The notes beneath the pieces were generated by a model, which was not told the DNA's origin, ran no database searches, and saw only the letters and a program-made list of their open reading frames with translations. From assembly GCF_022539665.2 (NCBI RefSeq), contig NC_081336.1, positions 8,904,778 to 8,968,777 of the forward strand: a stretch of 64,000 bases of DNA. The letters are read 5' to 3'. Positions within the stretch are counted from its first letter, which is position 1. Each line of letters starts with the position of its first letter. Below, one piece after another: positions 48,901-60,239 of the stretch. Origin of the DNA: Daphnia carinata. Its lineage: Eukaryota; Arthropoda; Branchiopoda; Diplostraca; Daphniidae. Position numbers and translations under genes: made by a program.

Positions 48901-50365
48901 ACTTGTTCTTCAACACAAAAAGAGTAGAAAGGCATGTCTTAAAACACATGGATGCCAAACATCTGCAGAGATTGTTATCAGTAGAAGGCGCTGGTCTCTT
49001 CACCAAGCGTTTGCTTACGGATGACATGTATCTGCTATCCTTCAATTTTCAATTGTTGTCAAGTTTTCTGTTCAAGTATTTTAACGAAACACAACTCTTG
49101 GATTTCGTCAAAATGATTACTCTTAAAGGTGATACCAGAATAGTTAAAAGCAGCTCGTCCATTACGTTTACGGTTCTTCGATCCAACGTATCGAAATTTC
49201 TTTTTTACTCTTTTAGTTTGAATGATGACGGAACCACAACAATTCACGCCGAACGACTTGTGCCGAGGAACAGCTTTTGGGGAGACTTCCTACGATCGGC
49301 AATCACGTCTTTAACTGGTACTTTTATATCTCGAGAAAACGCCGAATGCGTTTTCGAGTGTCTGCGTTGCGTGTCGGATAAACTCGGAGGTGAGTGCGCT
49401 GAAGAACTTTTGCTCCACCAAGACGATCGTGGCTACGTTGTTCCTCATCTGTCGCAAGAAATCGTCAAACTCATGTTAAAACGTTTACCAGCTAAAAGCC
49501 AACAGAAAATTAAACAAAAGTGGAAGGAACATGCTCCGCCAATGACACACGAGTCGTTCGTCAACTACGATTCTACGAGTTCACGTCCTGGTTCCGCAAT
49601 CGCCAAACATTACAGTGACGTCTTACGATTTTACTTGGATTATGGCAGCAAGAAGTGCAACTCAGCGGATGCGTCGATATTCTCACATCGGCTCGTTTGA
49701 TTGATGGGCAACAGCGCAGTGTATGGAGTTACATCTTTGAACATTGTGAGGTTACGACGACGAACGAAATATTGAAATCAATTTCGCAAATTTTCGGTTG
49801 GGAGGCCGTGAAAGAGTTGCTGTTTCACGAAATGGATGGATTTCCTCTCTTTCTGAAAGCTGTATCGTGGGGTAATGAGATTGACGGACGGCTGGACATG
49901 TTGCCACAAGAAATGCGAAATGGCATTCAACAAGTTATTGAACAAAAGCTGCCGAATTCATTGATCAATTGTTCAACATCACAAATCTATTTTGCAGAAC
50001 CAGGAGATTCAATTTACAAACGATTAAACACTTTGAGATTTTTAATCAAATACTGCGATGCTCAGCAACTTGAACAATTCGTGGAAAACATCACGACGCC
50101 GCAGGCTTCAACGAGAACGGAGAAGACGCTTAGCCTATGGGCTACGATGTTAACTCACCCATGTGACGAAGCCAAAACGAACAACTTTACGAAAATGAAC
50201 ACATTTTTAAAATGCATTTCGGAGAGATTGGACACAAATGCCGTGAAAGAATTGGTGCTCCACAAAATCGATGACAATCCCGTCATATATTATCCTGCAG
50301 TAAGAGGGGAGGAGCAGATGGTTGAGGCGATGCTAGATTTGGATACACATCGCAAAATATTCTAA
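45917..50365 (+). pseudogene. Intronless NACHT-domain protein with six frameshifts and a stop
   Basis: ATG at 45917, or 45929 in frame, leads into an N-terminal region, then a NACHT NTPase: Walker A GVAGTGKST (about 46329), Walker B FMFDGYDE (about 46575), the TTRSHLA sensor segment (about 46675), then RPQFLHRTFAEYLVAKYL (47347 on), typical of NACHT-associated regions. Ankyrin-like helices (GMTLLHGAAFYGD, then FYFAAAKNHEEV) occur near 48420-48590, followed by helical repeats to TAA 50365. The reading frame slips near 46046, 46139, 46403, 47172, 48645 and 49652, always in the same direction and each compatible with one missing base; TAA at 47320 is in frame. Counting those bases gives about 1,480 residues. 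NACHT proteins oligomerise on ATP binding and often act as innate sensors. The copy could be decayed or damaged by deletion-type sequence errors. Confidence 0.85.
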
Positions 50366-51299
50366 ATGATCAACCTTCAAGTCAATGAGTTTCACACCCT
50401 TGAAGAAAACTTCGGACAAGGAGGTAGAGGTCCTTTCTGGCACAGTCCCCTCCGATGGAACTGTGTACTAATGCCATAGATGTCTCAGGTTATCTTGAAT
50501 CAATATTCTGCCAAACCATTTAATATCATGAAACGTTTCTGAATAACACTTTTTTAGCTTGCAACTCTGACTAAAGAGAACCACATATTGTACCTTTAAA
50601 GGGTTTCATTTGAATATCCTTGAATTGTAGCTCAAATTTAAACTCATTAGATGATCATAATTGCCAACTTTCGGGTTACATCGTCTTAAGTCACGTAATC
50701 AACAACGTAAACAATTGTTGGTATTGTGAAATGATTGTAAATGCCACTCATTTTTTTACACGTAGATGGCAGGAAAGGTAATCGACATGGATGTTATTTA
50801 AAATCTAGAATGATAGGAGACCACGTGCAAGTTCTATAAACGAGTCCTGTGCCACCATTGTCACGACTGCATGTAAGATTGACGTGAATTTAAGCAAGAG
50901 GCTGGGGCGAAGGTTCCAGATGCTGGACGCATCGTTTCGTCACCAAAGACGGACAAGCGGATCTTAAGACGGGTTGACAATAGTTTTGTGATATACACAG
51001 ACATAACGTTTTAACCATAGAGTTCCGTCAGATAACAAGCATTACAGACGACTTCTTAATTGAATTTGATTGCAGGTCAATTGTGACATTTAATTTTTTG
51101 TCACTGAAAAAACCAGGTCATATTTTTCGTGTGGTATACGCCTGGCTCGGATATCTAAGCCAAATGACCATTATTTACCAACTAAAACGATAAGATTGTG
51201 AATTAATTTTTTCATCATTTTCTAGTGTGGCTGTTATAATGTGCCCTTTGAACAAAATAAAAAGCATGTTTTTTATGTTTTTGCCAACTCCACTGCTCT
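50366..51299. other. Intergenic after the NACHT gene
   Basis: No gene recognised; AT-rich sequence with the probable 3' UTR of the NACHT gene. Confidence 0.4.
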
Positions 51300-51550
51300 C
51301 ATTAGTTTAGTGTGAAATTCTACTGTAACTGTATCAATTCAGAGTGCAACATTATTAAAATCCATCTGTACCTACCATAAATGAAGTTGCTTCTTTTCAT
51401 GAGCCAGTAATTTTTTCACGCATTTTGGCCTAAAGTTGCTATTGATGTACGATTTAAGTCTAGTCTGAAATCATAGTGTGTTTGCATTACAGAGTGAATG
51501 CAAAGCTTGGCAAAACTATGGTAAAACATTCTGGATCAAATCTTAAATAG
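51300..51550 (+). repeat. Dispersed direct repeat, copy 1
   Basis: About 250 bp matching 53245-53505 in the same orientation (landmarks accataaatgaagttgcttct and tgcattacag, then caaatctta). No coding content recognised. A short sequence downstream (51664-51700, ttgttaattaatgattgaagct) recurs at 52805-52842. Confidence 0.75.
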
Positions 51551-53244
51551 ATGTCATGTATTGTAATGACTGGTTAAAGCTTCCAACCCGCAAAGGAATG
51601 CATCTTTAATCAACTGATGACTATGCTTAAAGGATGATTTTAATTTGATCCTCTTCGTTCTGCTCTGTAATGTATCTGTTGTTAATTAATGATTGAAGCT
51701 AAATATATATAATAAATATGCTTTGCTTTGCTTGGTGGATCTTCCCATTTAGGTTATCAGAGGGCTTGGTGTTAAAAATCAACAAGGCGAGACTTATCCT
51801 TCACCCAGTCTTTCCACTCGTACAACACTGTTTATGTAATGAGCTAATGGCCAAAAGTAAGTAGAGATTCTGTGCTATGAGATTTGTTAAAAGAGGGCAA
51901 TGCATTAGTATTGATTTTTATAAATTGGGAATACCCCATGACAATTCTAGAAAACGTAGACATCGTTAAAAAATATATTTGGTTCGATTCTGGCGCTAGA
52001 TGGCCGAGGAGAGAAAACACGTTAAAAAAATTAGGTAACGCAGGTTGCCATATCTTTCTTTTGTGAGGCACAAAAATACAAGTGACAACGTCGCCGTGTA
52101 TCGAGCTTTGAAGAGAAGTTACTTTGGGTCGTGCACCGTGTGAAAATTTCTTTTCCATGCTGGCTGCAGTCGTTAGTAAGTAGTCACGCTGTTGGTTTGT
52201 AAGGCGTTTTAATTTTAGGTTTTATAACATAGGGAACAAAAGAATGTTGTTAATTTATGCTTGAAGATGGATTTTGTCGGCAAAGGGTTGTCGATTTACG
52301 CGTAAGTCTGAACTTAACGTATGTATTCAGAATGTAAATCTATTTCTCTTTTTATATTGTAAGGGACAAAGACGGATGTGCTGTTAATCCTGAAGGTTTA
52401 TAAGTGGTAAGATTGAATAATCAGTTCAGATAAAGTTCATAAGCAATGAAATAATGTCATGTATTGAAACATATCCTTTCTATTTATCCCATTTGAGCAT
52501 TCCAATAATTTTTTGGAAGGCACAACAACAATGTGTAAGCATAGTGGTGTTTCAGTAGGCTGATCGTGTAGGCTCGGTCTCCTAACCATTATGTGGCATT
52601 TGATGGTGGTTAACATGTGGTGGTGTGGTTGGTAGTGAGTGAAATATTTGGCATAATTGACATATTTTTGTTTTTTCTTGGGTTAATCCTAAAATTATGT
52701 GAGCATCTTCTACATGACTAGCGGTCATTGTTCTTTTAGGGTGATCATCAAATGGGAATTGTTCAGTAAGGAGTTTCCTGGTAATAATGATACAACATGA
52801 AATTCTGTAATGCATCTTTTGTTAATTAATGATTGAAGCTATTTAGCTGCTATTTGGTAGGTTTAAATAGGCTGTCCAAGTGTTGCATTCTGAGTGTTGG
52901 AAATAGTGGTGTATAGGCCAAGTATTCTTCGGAATCTCTATGGATGTGGATGATCCCTGAAAGGAGGTATATATACGATATAGGTAATCCCTAAAAGAAC
53001 GGTTACTTCATTTATAGTTAGTGAACATGATGTACTGTGAGACATGGAAAACCAGAAAGTACGAGTTACTATTTTATTCAATTAAATTCTTAATGATATC
53101 TTTTGTAAATAATTTAGCAGACGTCCAAGTGTCAGGAAGATGTCACGTTCAGCCAACTTCAAGTGTCAGGTGTGGGTATTGCAATGTGCCTTGTATCTTT
53201 GAAAGAAACAAAGGAATATGTTTAGGACAAGTCCGCTGATCTCA
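51551..53244. other. Repeat-bearing intergenic region
   Basis: Contains the second copy of the short ttgttaattaatgattgaagct block (52805-52842). At about 52070-52130 there is a third copy of the sequence that opens repeat copies A and B (acaagtgacaacgtcgcc, then tatcgagc, then gaagagaa). No gene recognised. Confidence 0.5.
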
Positions 53245-53505
53245 TTAGTTTAATTTGTGAAATATTGGTGCAAGTGGATCAATTTAAAGTGCAACATTGT
53301 TAAAAATTAATCTGTGTCTACCATAAATGAAGTTGCTTCTCTTTATGAGCTAGTTTGTGTTGTTTTTCTTCATGGATTTTGGCGTAAAGTTGCTAATGAT
53401 GTATCATTTAAGTAGAGTCTAAGATCACAGTGCATTTGCATTACAGATTGAATGTGAGGCTTGGCAAAGCTGTGGTAAAACATTCCAGATCAAATCTTAA
53501 AAATC
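53245..53505 (+). repeat. Dispersed direct repeat, copy 2
   Basis: Copy of 51300-51550, about 1.94 kb downstream, diverged by substitutions and a few indels. It runs into the region just before the 83-bp tandem repeat. Confidence 0.75.
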
Positions 53506-53624
53506 CGTTCATGTTAGACCCATCGGCAGTACAGGTATCCTTTCACAATAGGAAAAATACGCGAATTCTGGCATAAAATACGTATCAAAATTTTAAATAA
53601 AGAGACTTAATTTTTTTTTTACAG

Positions 53625-53897
53625 ATGTTGGCTTATTTTTCTACAGTTATGGGTCGCGTTACCCGTGGCGTTCGTAGCGGGAATTTTTGGAACCATTCCG
53701 ATATTAGTAGACGTGCTTATTTTTTTACGATTGTGGACCATGTAACTCGTGGCGTTCGTAGCGGGAATTTTGGAACTATCCCAGTAAAGAGATGCGGACT
53801 TATTTTTTCACGATTATGGGCCACGTTACTCGTGGCGTTCGTAGCGGGACTTTTGGAACTATTCAAAATTCGTCGTCATTTATGTGTTAGGCAGTAG
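53625..53897 (+). repeat. Three tandem units of 83-84 bp with a coding-like frame
   Basis: The core cgtggcgttcgtagcggga begins at 53664, 53748 and 53831 (spacing 84 and 83 bp). One frame is open for 90 codons across all three units. In another frame the third unit reads LLVAFVAGLLELF and the first ALPVAFVAGIFG, both membrane-helix-like. Because one unit is 83 bp, the units do not stay in one frame, so either an array of decayed transmembrane exons or a non-coding tandem repeat is possible. Confidence 0.6.
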
Positions 53898-54773
53898 TCG
53901 TAACAAGTTTACACAATAACCAATTGACGTTTAAATTAAGTCAAGTATTTAAAAATTCATGCTTTTTCTGAGCAACGTTCAGTACTAAGGTATTATTATA
54001 CTAAATGTAATTTTCAATTTTGTAATTGATTTTCAACAGAAATATTTAGTTTCCATGGTTTGAAAGTTCGAGTGTTTGACATTTTTACTATGGAAAATAG
54101 AATGAAGACAAATCAAAAACGTGGACTAAACTATATCGTCGTTGCTGCTTAGACCGAAAACTGCACGTACTCCATCAGTGTGATGAAAATGACATTCTGT
54201 GCTTCTGGGATGTTCATTCTCTCCTATTCGTCATTGTTGTGTCAATTTAAGAACAGTTCAGCAATTTCTTCATTTACTTACAAAACTCAGCTGTTTTCAG
54301 AATCAGATTCAGGTAATACGAGTAAATCTGTTTTTGTTAGTATATCTTCCCATGCATTTCTGTTGTTGTACCGATCTGTTGTTAGAGCAATAAAAGCAAA
54401 AAAATTTATATTTATTGGTCAGCAAAACTTTTCGATGAAGTGGTATGTGTCGCAGCAACATCTAAGCCAATTCAAGTGAAACACATTGTAAAGTAAAATA
54501 ATCGTTTGCTCTACACAAAAATGACAATCTCCATGGTACCATTTGTCACAGTCATTGTTTGAAAATATTAAATCTTGTGTTATCCAAGCAACAAACTTGC
54601 TCTTCGATGCATTTTTTTCAGCTTCCATATCTGGCCTCTAAAAGTAATAGAAAAACACACAAGATAATTATGGAATACTTAGCTCTGTTGTTGACTTGGC
54701 GCGGTATGCTGAATGTCTAGTGTTCGATGCGAGGTTTATTTAAAAATGAAAGGATGAAAACAATTTGAAGAAC
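53898..54773. other. Intergenic, no gene recognised
   Basis: Short ORFs only; AT-rich. Confidence 0.4.
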
Positions 54774-55035
54774 AAAAAAAAAAACATATTGACAACCTGG
54801 TTGTTGTAAGATTCGTGACGTAAGTGGCCCACTTGGAAGATAGGTCACCCAAGTCGTATGCATACCTAGCATGTAGTCGGGGAGAAGTGTCTGTCGGGCA
54901 GAAATCTGGTAGATGAACTGGTCTCGGTTCCCCCGATCCCCACATGACTACTCATAGATGGGTAGCTGGCAAAAATTCGAGCCACCAACTGTCCAGTTCG
55001 CAAGCCAGAGCCCTTCCGTTGGCCTCCATGTCCTC
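54774..55035 (-). mobile_element. Candidate tRNA-derived SINE
   Basis: On the minus strand a tRNA-like head starts near 55032: a box A-like GGCCAACGGAAGGG, then an anticodon-arm-like segment GGCTTGCGAACTGG and a box B-like GGTGGCTCGAATT. A GC-richer body of about 190 bp follows and ends at a run of eleven T (plus-strand A11 at 54774-54784), which would terminate RNA polymerase III. That order is the usual SINE layout. No target-site duplication was confirmed. Confidence 0.45.
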
Positions 55036-55113
55036 AAATCGAGATATCAGAAAAATTCAAAGTTTCGCGGCTGATTTAAGGTTATAATGGTAAAAAAACC
55101 TATATTAATATGT

Positions 55114-55188
55114 AAGTCGTAGCTCAATGGAAGAGCAGCGGCTTGGGAACACAGAAGTCTAGGGTTCGAGTCCTACACGGGGGGGTAG
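55114..55188 (+). repeat. tRNA-like element (pseudo-tRNA or SINE head)
   Basis: A D arm TAGCTCAATGGAAGAGC and a T arm TAGGGTTCGAGTCCTA are well formed and correctly spaced (boxes A and B), but the anticodon stem does not pair, so it is not a functional tRNA. It lies 80 bases from the candidate SINE and is followed by AT-rich sequence. Confidence 0.45.
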
Positions 55189-55426
55189 GTATTTTAATTT
55201 TTATTTAACTTAATGGTTAAATTTAATAATTCAGCTGGCAAAAAATTTTTACCAGAAAAAATTTTGCCAGGAAAAAAAAACCAGGAAAATTTTTAGCAAG
55301 AAAAAAAAATCTAGAAAAAAATATTGCCGGAAGGAAAATAATTTTTGGGAATGAAATTTGTTCGAATGATTTTATTGTGAATTATTTCATAATTACATAT
55401 ATGTAGCCAGTAGTAATACATATTTT

Positions 55427-55680
55427 CAATAGATGGCTCCACAATCAACAGCCGTACAACTTTCGCATAGATGGCTCCACTATCAACAGTCGTACAATTT
55501 TCGCATAGATGGCTCAACTATCAATAGTTTTACACTTTTCGCATAGATGACTCCACTATCAATAGTTGTACAATTTTCGCATAGATGGCTCCACTATCAA
55601 CAGTCGTACAACCGTCGCATAGATGGCTTCACTATCAACAGTCGTACAACCGTCGCATTGATGGCTCCACTTACTAAGGC
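55427..55680 (+). repeat. Minisatellite with a 38-bp unit
   Basis: The start atagatggctcc recurs at 55429, 55467, 55505, 55543, 55581, 55619 and 55657 (atagatgac in the fourth unit, attgatgg in the seventh), exactly every 38 bases. The unit contains atcaacagtcgtacaa and ends in tcgc. Degenerate copies of agatggc continue with looser spacing to about 55930, so the array is older and longer on its right side. Confidence 0.93.
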
Positions 55681-55930
55681 ATTTTCGTACAAATGCACTC
55701 TTAGTTATACAACATTCACACAGACAGCTCCATAATCGACATCACACAATTTCCAATAGATGGCTTCACATAATTATACAATTTTCATTTGCAGGCATAT
55801 CCATAGTGTGGCAGCTTTCCAGTAGATGGCGTGAACATCCATACAATGTGAGACTTTTTGTGTAGATAGCACACCAACCACGTAGGTGTAGTTTTATTAT
55901 AGATGGCTCCACCATCCACACAGTTGGTAA

Positions 55931-56250
55931 ACCCCACCTGTGCGGCTCGCAACTGTGAAACACAAATGCATTTTTAATTAAACAATCCTACCTACAACTG
56001 TGATTATGACATCTTTACCTATGCGCTTGGCGCTTTCAGCGAGGCCAATAAACGTTATCCCTTATTTGCATTATCCCCGACCACCTGTTAAAAAAGGTGG
56101 CATACATGACAGCGATCCAATTTGAAATGAAAACGACCGATTATCGGTCGTGAAGTTACAGGATACCTATAAATTACGATGACTCTTTTGTGATTCAAAT
56201 GTAGACGAAGTCCGCAACGCGTTGGTATCACGCCCTGTCCAATTGAAACC
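55931..56250. promoter_or_regulatory. Promoter region of the C1q-like gene
   Basis: Spacer between the decayed end of the minisatellite and the C1q start codon. No clear TATA box; it presumably carries the promoter and 5' UTR. Confidence 0.35.
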
Positions 56251-57354
56251 ATGGCTCGCTTTTTCAATTCATTGCTTGTGGGTGTGCTGATTTTGGCGTG
56301 TGTAATCGCCGAATCGACTGTCGAGCAACAACTGGTGCAACTCAAGGAAAACTATGTAAACAAATTTAATTTATTTTCACTTACTGTAACTACGATGAAT
56401 TCAGATTGAAATGCAGCAACTTCTGGCTGAAAAAGATCGAAGACTAGATGCTTTGGAACGCGAAAATGTAAGTCCATCTACTGCGAATTTCTAAGATGAA
56501 ATTAATAAACATGTGTTAACCGATTAATGTTCAATTGGCAGATGAAAAGTAGTAAAACGTTAGAGGCTCAAGTAATTCGACTGGAAGCGAAAACTCGTCG
56601 CATGGAAATAGAAGCTATCGAACAGAAATCGCAACTGTCCGCCCTACAAAAACAAAATTCTGGAACAAGCGCTGAGATCGCCACCCGACAATCAGCGACG
56701 CCCACCATTCCCCGGTCTTGTACACCATCAGCGGGGCGTACCCCATCATGGGTACTTCATCCGTCGAAATGGTTTTCTGCGACTTTACCAAAGCAACTAC
56801 CGATACAAGTAAGAAGACCCACATTTATATCAAACAATGAATTCTAAATAAACTATTTTGAATATAAACAGATTTCCAGAGACGCATCGGTTACGCCGAT
56901 GTCAAGACTTACTTCTACGTCCAGAAAAACAATTCGTACGCGACTGCCTACACCCCGATCCCGTTCGAAGTGGAGCGAGTCAACATCGGGGGAGCCATGA
57001 ATTCGCAAAAGGGCGAATTCACGGCACCGAGAGCTGGAACGTACTTCTTCTCATATACTGGAGACGCTCGTTTCGTCGGCCCATCGACGAATATCCAGGC
57101 CGTCTTAGTCGAGATGATGTTGAACGGCAGGCGGGTCAGCTCGAGTCACCGAAAGCAACACGGCCGGCAGCGTGCACAGTCAAATGTCGATGCAAGCAAC
57201 GCTCAATCTGAAAGCTGGAGATAAAATCTGGTTGCAAATTGGATTCATGACTGCAGGTGGAGTGGCGTTCGTCTACGATAATCCAAACGCTGATCAGCGA
57301 TTCAATCATTTCACCGGTTGGCTCGTCGAAGAGAATCTTGCCGGCCTATTCTAA
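56251..57354 (+). CDS. Secreted C1q-domain protein with coiled coil; two frame breaks
   Basis: Exons 56251-56355, 56405-56467, 56542-56808 and 56872-57354. Exon 1 codes a signal peptide (residues 1-20, ending CVIAES). A heptad-rich coiled coil follows through exons 2 and 3 (LLAEKDRRLDALEREN, then VIRLEAKTRRMEIEA), a common trimerisation device. Next comes an SGAYPIMG to VFCDFTK segment, then a C1q/TNF-like domain: RVNIGGAMN, then GEFTAPRAGTYFFSYTG, then LKAGDKIWLQI, and RFNHFTGWLVEENL at the end. C1q-like proteins are secreted recognition molecules. Exon 3 is one base short for its own splice phases; its frame breaks in the CCCC run near 56711. Exon 4 is one base long, with its break near 57148-57152. 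Both breaks agree with the phase bookkeeping, so one missing and one extra base explain them. About 305 residues result. Confidence 0.85.
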
Positions 57355-58576
57355 ACATACAACATGTTAGCATTATCACAACGGTGTAGGATATAATTGG
57401 TGAAAATACAAAGAGAAATGCATCAGAGTCAACGACTTCAAATGGTTGAATTCTCGACATTTCGCCCATCGATTGATCTTTTGTTTAATAATTTTCTTCG
57501 GCCATTGTTCACGAAGAGAGTGAAACGTAATTTAAAGTTTATCTAACGGTACAATTTGTTTAGCATCAAAACAGATACTGCGCAAAAAGAATAGCAAAGA
57601 AACTGCTTCCAGGGATAAATCATTCTTGCGCAATGATTCAACATTACAGCTGATTTAACCCCTCAATCAACAGGAGTCTCAAACACCTCACAGAATAATT
57701 CTCAAAATCGCAAGTGGAACTAACGACACTGAAAACGCCAGTGAAATTCAGTCGGATAGAACAGCGCGTCGTAACGCAACAGTAACGAAAAGGCTCAAGA
57801 TCGTGTGAAGGTCCGAACGAAATAAATAAACAAAAAATGGCTGGGCTGTAACTAAGTCGATGCGAGAATTTCGTCTCATAATTTACCACCCTGTTCGCAA
57901 AACCCACCAAACGAAATAAACAGATTACCTGGCTTGAATTCACGAAACACGCAGGGCTTGATGGGCAATTGCCGGTGCAAGGTTCGGCTGTCCATAAAAA
58001 GAATAAGAAAAGAAACGATGACGAAATAGCAAGAAAACGAAATGAGGAAAAGTAAAAGAAATCTAACCTTGACATTGAAAAACATGAATGGAAGGTTTTC
58101 GGGGTCGTCTAGTGGACGCCGCGGAAGGCGAAGGGGAAAAAATTCATTTTTCGTGTGCCCGTCAAGAAGAGGAAAAGAGGTCGTGGCTGTTATCCTCAAT
58201 GCGAAATCCATAAAAAACGGCTAGACGGATTCTAAAATTAGAAACAGAAATTAAAGTTCTATCAAAATATGAAATGAATTAGCCGTAGGCCAAACACCTA
58301 CACGCTCGATGCAATTAGCGAAAGGGCTGAAGTCCCGTTCTCCAGGTCGAACCGGAACGCCAAATAACGTCAATGTGGTATCCACAGCTGCGGTACCACC
58401 AGAGCTCGAGATGCGCAAAAAAGAGAAGCAAATTCTGCATTCGCAAATGGCCGATGGCAACTCCACTTTCGCTGCAATAGGACAGACACACACACACACA
58501 AAGGAGAGCTCTGGTCATGTAACGGTAAACATTGCACGTTCCCAAGGATGAGCAACACAACAAAGCAAGGCACATG
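57355..58576. other. Intergenic between C1q and the small secreted gene
   Basis: No gene recognised. A CA repeat lies at 58485-58500 and a second short ACAC block is at 58661-58672, after the TATA box. Confidence 0.45.
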
Positions 58577-58585
58577 TATATAAAG
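58577..58585 (+). promoter_or_regulatory. TATA box and initiator of the small secreted gene
   Basis: TATATAAAG lies about 30 bases before an initiator-like CGTTAGTTAAC (58607-58617), giving a predicted 5' UTR of about 75 bases before ATG 58685. Confidence 0.6.
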
Positions 58586-58684
58586 ACCGACTGCTTTTCC
58601 TGGACTTTCGTTAGTTAACAAGAAGAATTCAATTCGATAACACTGGGCCAACAGCACATTGACACACACACAACACAAAGAAGA

Positions 58685-59059
58685 ATGAAGGTTTTGGTAA
58701 GTTGGCCCACTATTCGTCACTTTTTTTTCCCATGTCAAGTACTACATTACCGACGCAACAATTCGCAAATAATGGAATAAAAGGAAGGTTCTATTACGTC
58801 ATTTAAACAGGTACTGGTGGCCATCGTGCTAGTGCTGGCCTGCGCCGTCTCTACTCAGCTGCCAGACGGATGGAACTACAATCTGTTTCTCATCACATTT
58901 TTCTCCCTCGTTCGTGCCCTACCCTTGGGGCTTGAGCCGCACACAAAAACACTCGCAACATGCCCAGAAGTCAAACGAAAGGAAACGCAAGATCATCAGC
59001 AGCTCGCCACCACATCTGTTTCTTCTAATTCGCCAACAAACGACGCAATTGTCCGTTGA
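58685..59059 (+). CDS. Small secreted protein with a four-residue first exon
   Basis: Exon 1 (58685-58696) codes only MKVL and is followed by a GTAAGT donor; exon 2 begins at 58811 and continues the signal peptide VLVAIVLVLACAVSTQ, then LPDGWNYN. A tiny first exon that splits the signal peptide is typical of arthropod cuticle and other secreted-protein genes. Exon 2 stays open to TGA 59059. Alternatively it ends earlier and joins a cysteine-patterned exon after the acceptor TTTCAG at 59106-59111, which codes HLCSDSKC then FPCSASYCHF and stops at 59238. I could not find a strong donor for that join. Function unknown; four spaced cysteines would suit a small disulfide-bonded peptide. Confidence 0.55.
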
Positions 59060-59238
59060 AAGACCAACATCTAATTGGGAACTCATTTTCAACGATTGGC
59101 TACGCATTTCAGAGCCACCTGTGCTCCGATTCAAAATGCGATATTCAAGGCAAATTCCCCTGCTCCGCATCCTACTGCCATTTTTCTGAATTAAAAAAAA
59201 AAGAAATTGAATCAGACTTTAAAGAAAAAGTGCAGTGA

Positions 59239-59739
59239 ATGTGTTACCGTGGCAATAGTTGCTCGCCATTGGCCAAACATAATTCGGGGAAATCCCTTCA
59301 CCCCCTTCAGACTTGCATAGTCTGAAAATTGTTAAATATTTCAGTTACCGATGTTCCTAAATCTATTCAATTATTTGATGTTGCGGATGTCCAATTGATT
59401 TAGAAGCGTCATCGAAAGGGTCACGGAAGTCTACGTTTAATTTAATGTCATTGGATAGATCACACCTTTCCCGATCTATCCGTCGTTCCTATTTCTGTTC
59501 GTCGAGTTGATGTCCCTAAATGAAAAGATTGTCTGCCACACCTTTGTCGTTTTTTTGACAGAACAATCTTAAAAAAGGGGATAGAATAAATTAATAAACC
59601 AAATTTTATACCAAGCGTTAAATCCCATGAATTTCCAGCATCCATTAGATTCCGAATTTTATAGAAGAATATCTAAAATAATAAGACACGTAGTACTATG
59701 AATTAATGCAAGACGAAAACTATTAAGTTGTCTAACCTG
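59239..59739. other. Intergenic, no gene recognised
   Basis: AT-rich sequence with no coding evidence beyond short ORFs. Confidence 0.4.
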
Positions 59740-59870
59740 TAAACCGACATGCAATCAAAAGGTTTTGTCCTTGACCAGCCAGACACGGATTATAGCACCA
59801 GACATCCTTCGTTTGACGAGGGGCCCGGATGCGTTCCAACGCTATTCTTGTTGCTGCAGATTTCACTCAC
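59740..59870 (-). CDS. Possible isolated exon, unknown protein
   Basis: On the minus strand one frame reads RIALERIRAPRQTKDVWCYNPCLAGQGQNLLIACRF without stops (broken here only by wording) and ends at a donor-like GGTTAG near 59739; an acceptor-like TGCAG precedes it. The composition is protein-like and it could be one exon of a minus-strand gene together with 60240-60513. No domain recognised. Confidence 0.3.
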
Positions 59871-60239
59871 GACCCTAGAAATAGAATGGGGATACATGTA
59901 AATGATAAAAGCTGTTCCCCTCCCTCCACATCCAGCATAAAAAAAGCGTTTGTACTTCTCTAACATTTGTACAAGTTGCGAGATGGGTTGTGCATGAATC
60001 CTTTCCCAAAACAAATAAGCGCAGAGAAACCGCATCTTGTTTACTTCACGTGGAAAACACCTGTGCAACAGAGTCGATTGATTAATAATTATCAATCGAT
60101 AAAACGAAGCAGCCAACTATTACGACCTACTAATAACGCAACATTAGCTTAGTTGAAATAGGTTTACTGGGAAGTATACTGTCTAAACAGGTCAAGCTAA
60201 CAATGCCCGCTTCTCTGCCGCCATCCTTGTGATTGTTTC

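Noticed and set aside
55547-55735. A plus-strand ORF in the 38-bp repeat
   Set aside because: It is produced by the minisatellite; 38 is not a multiple of three and the frame has no protein-like features.
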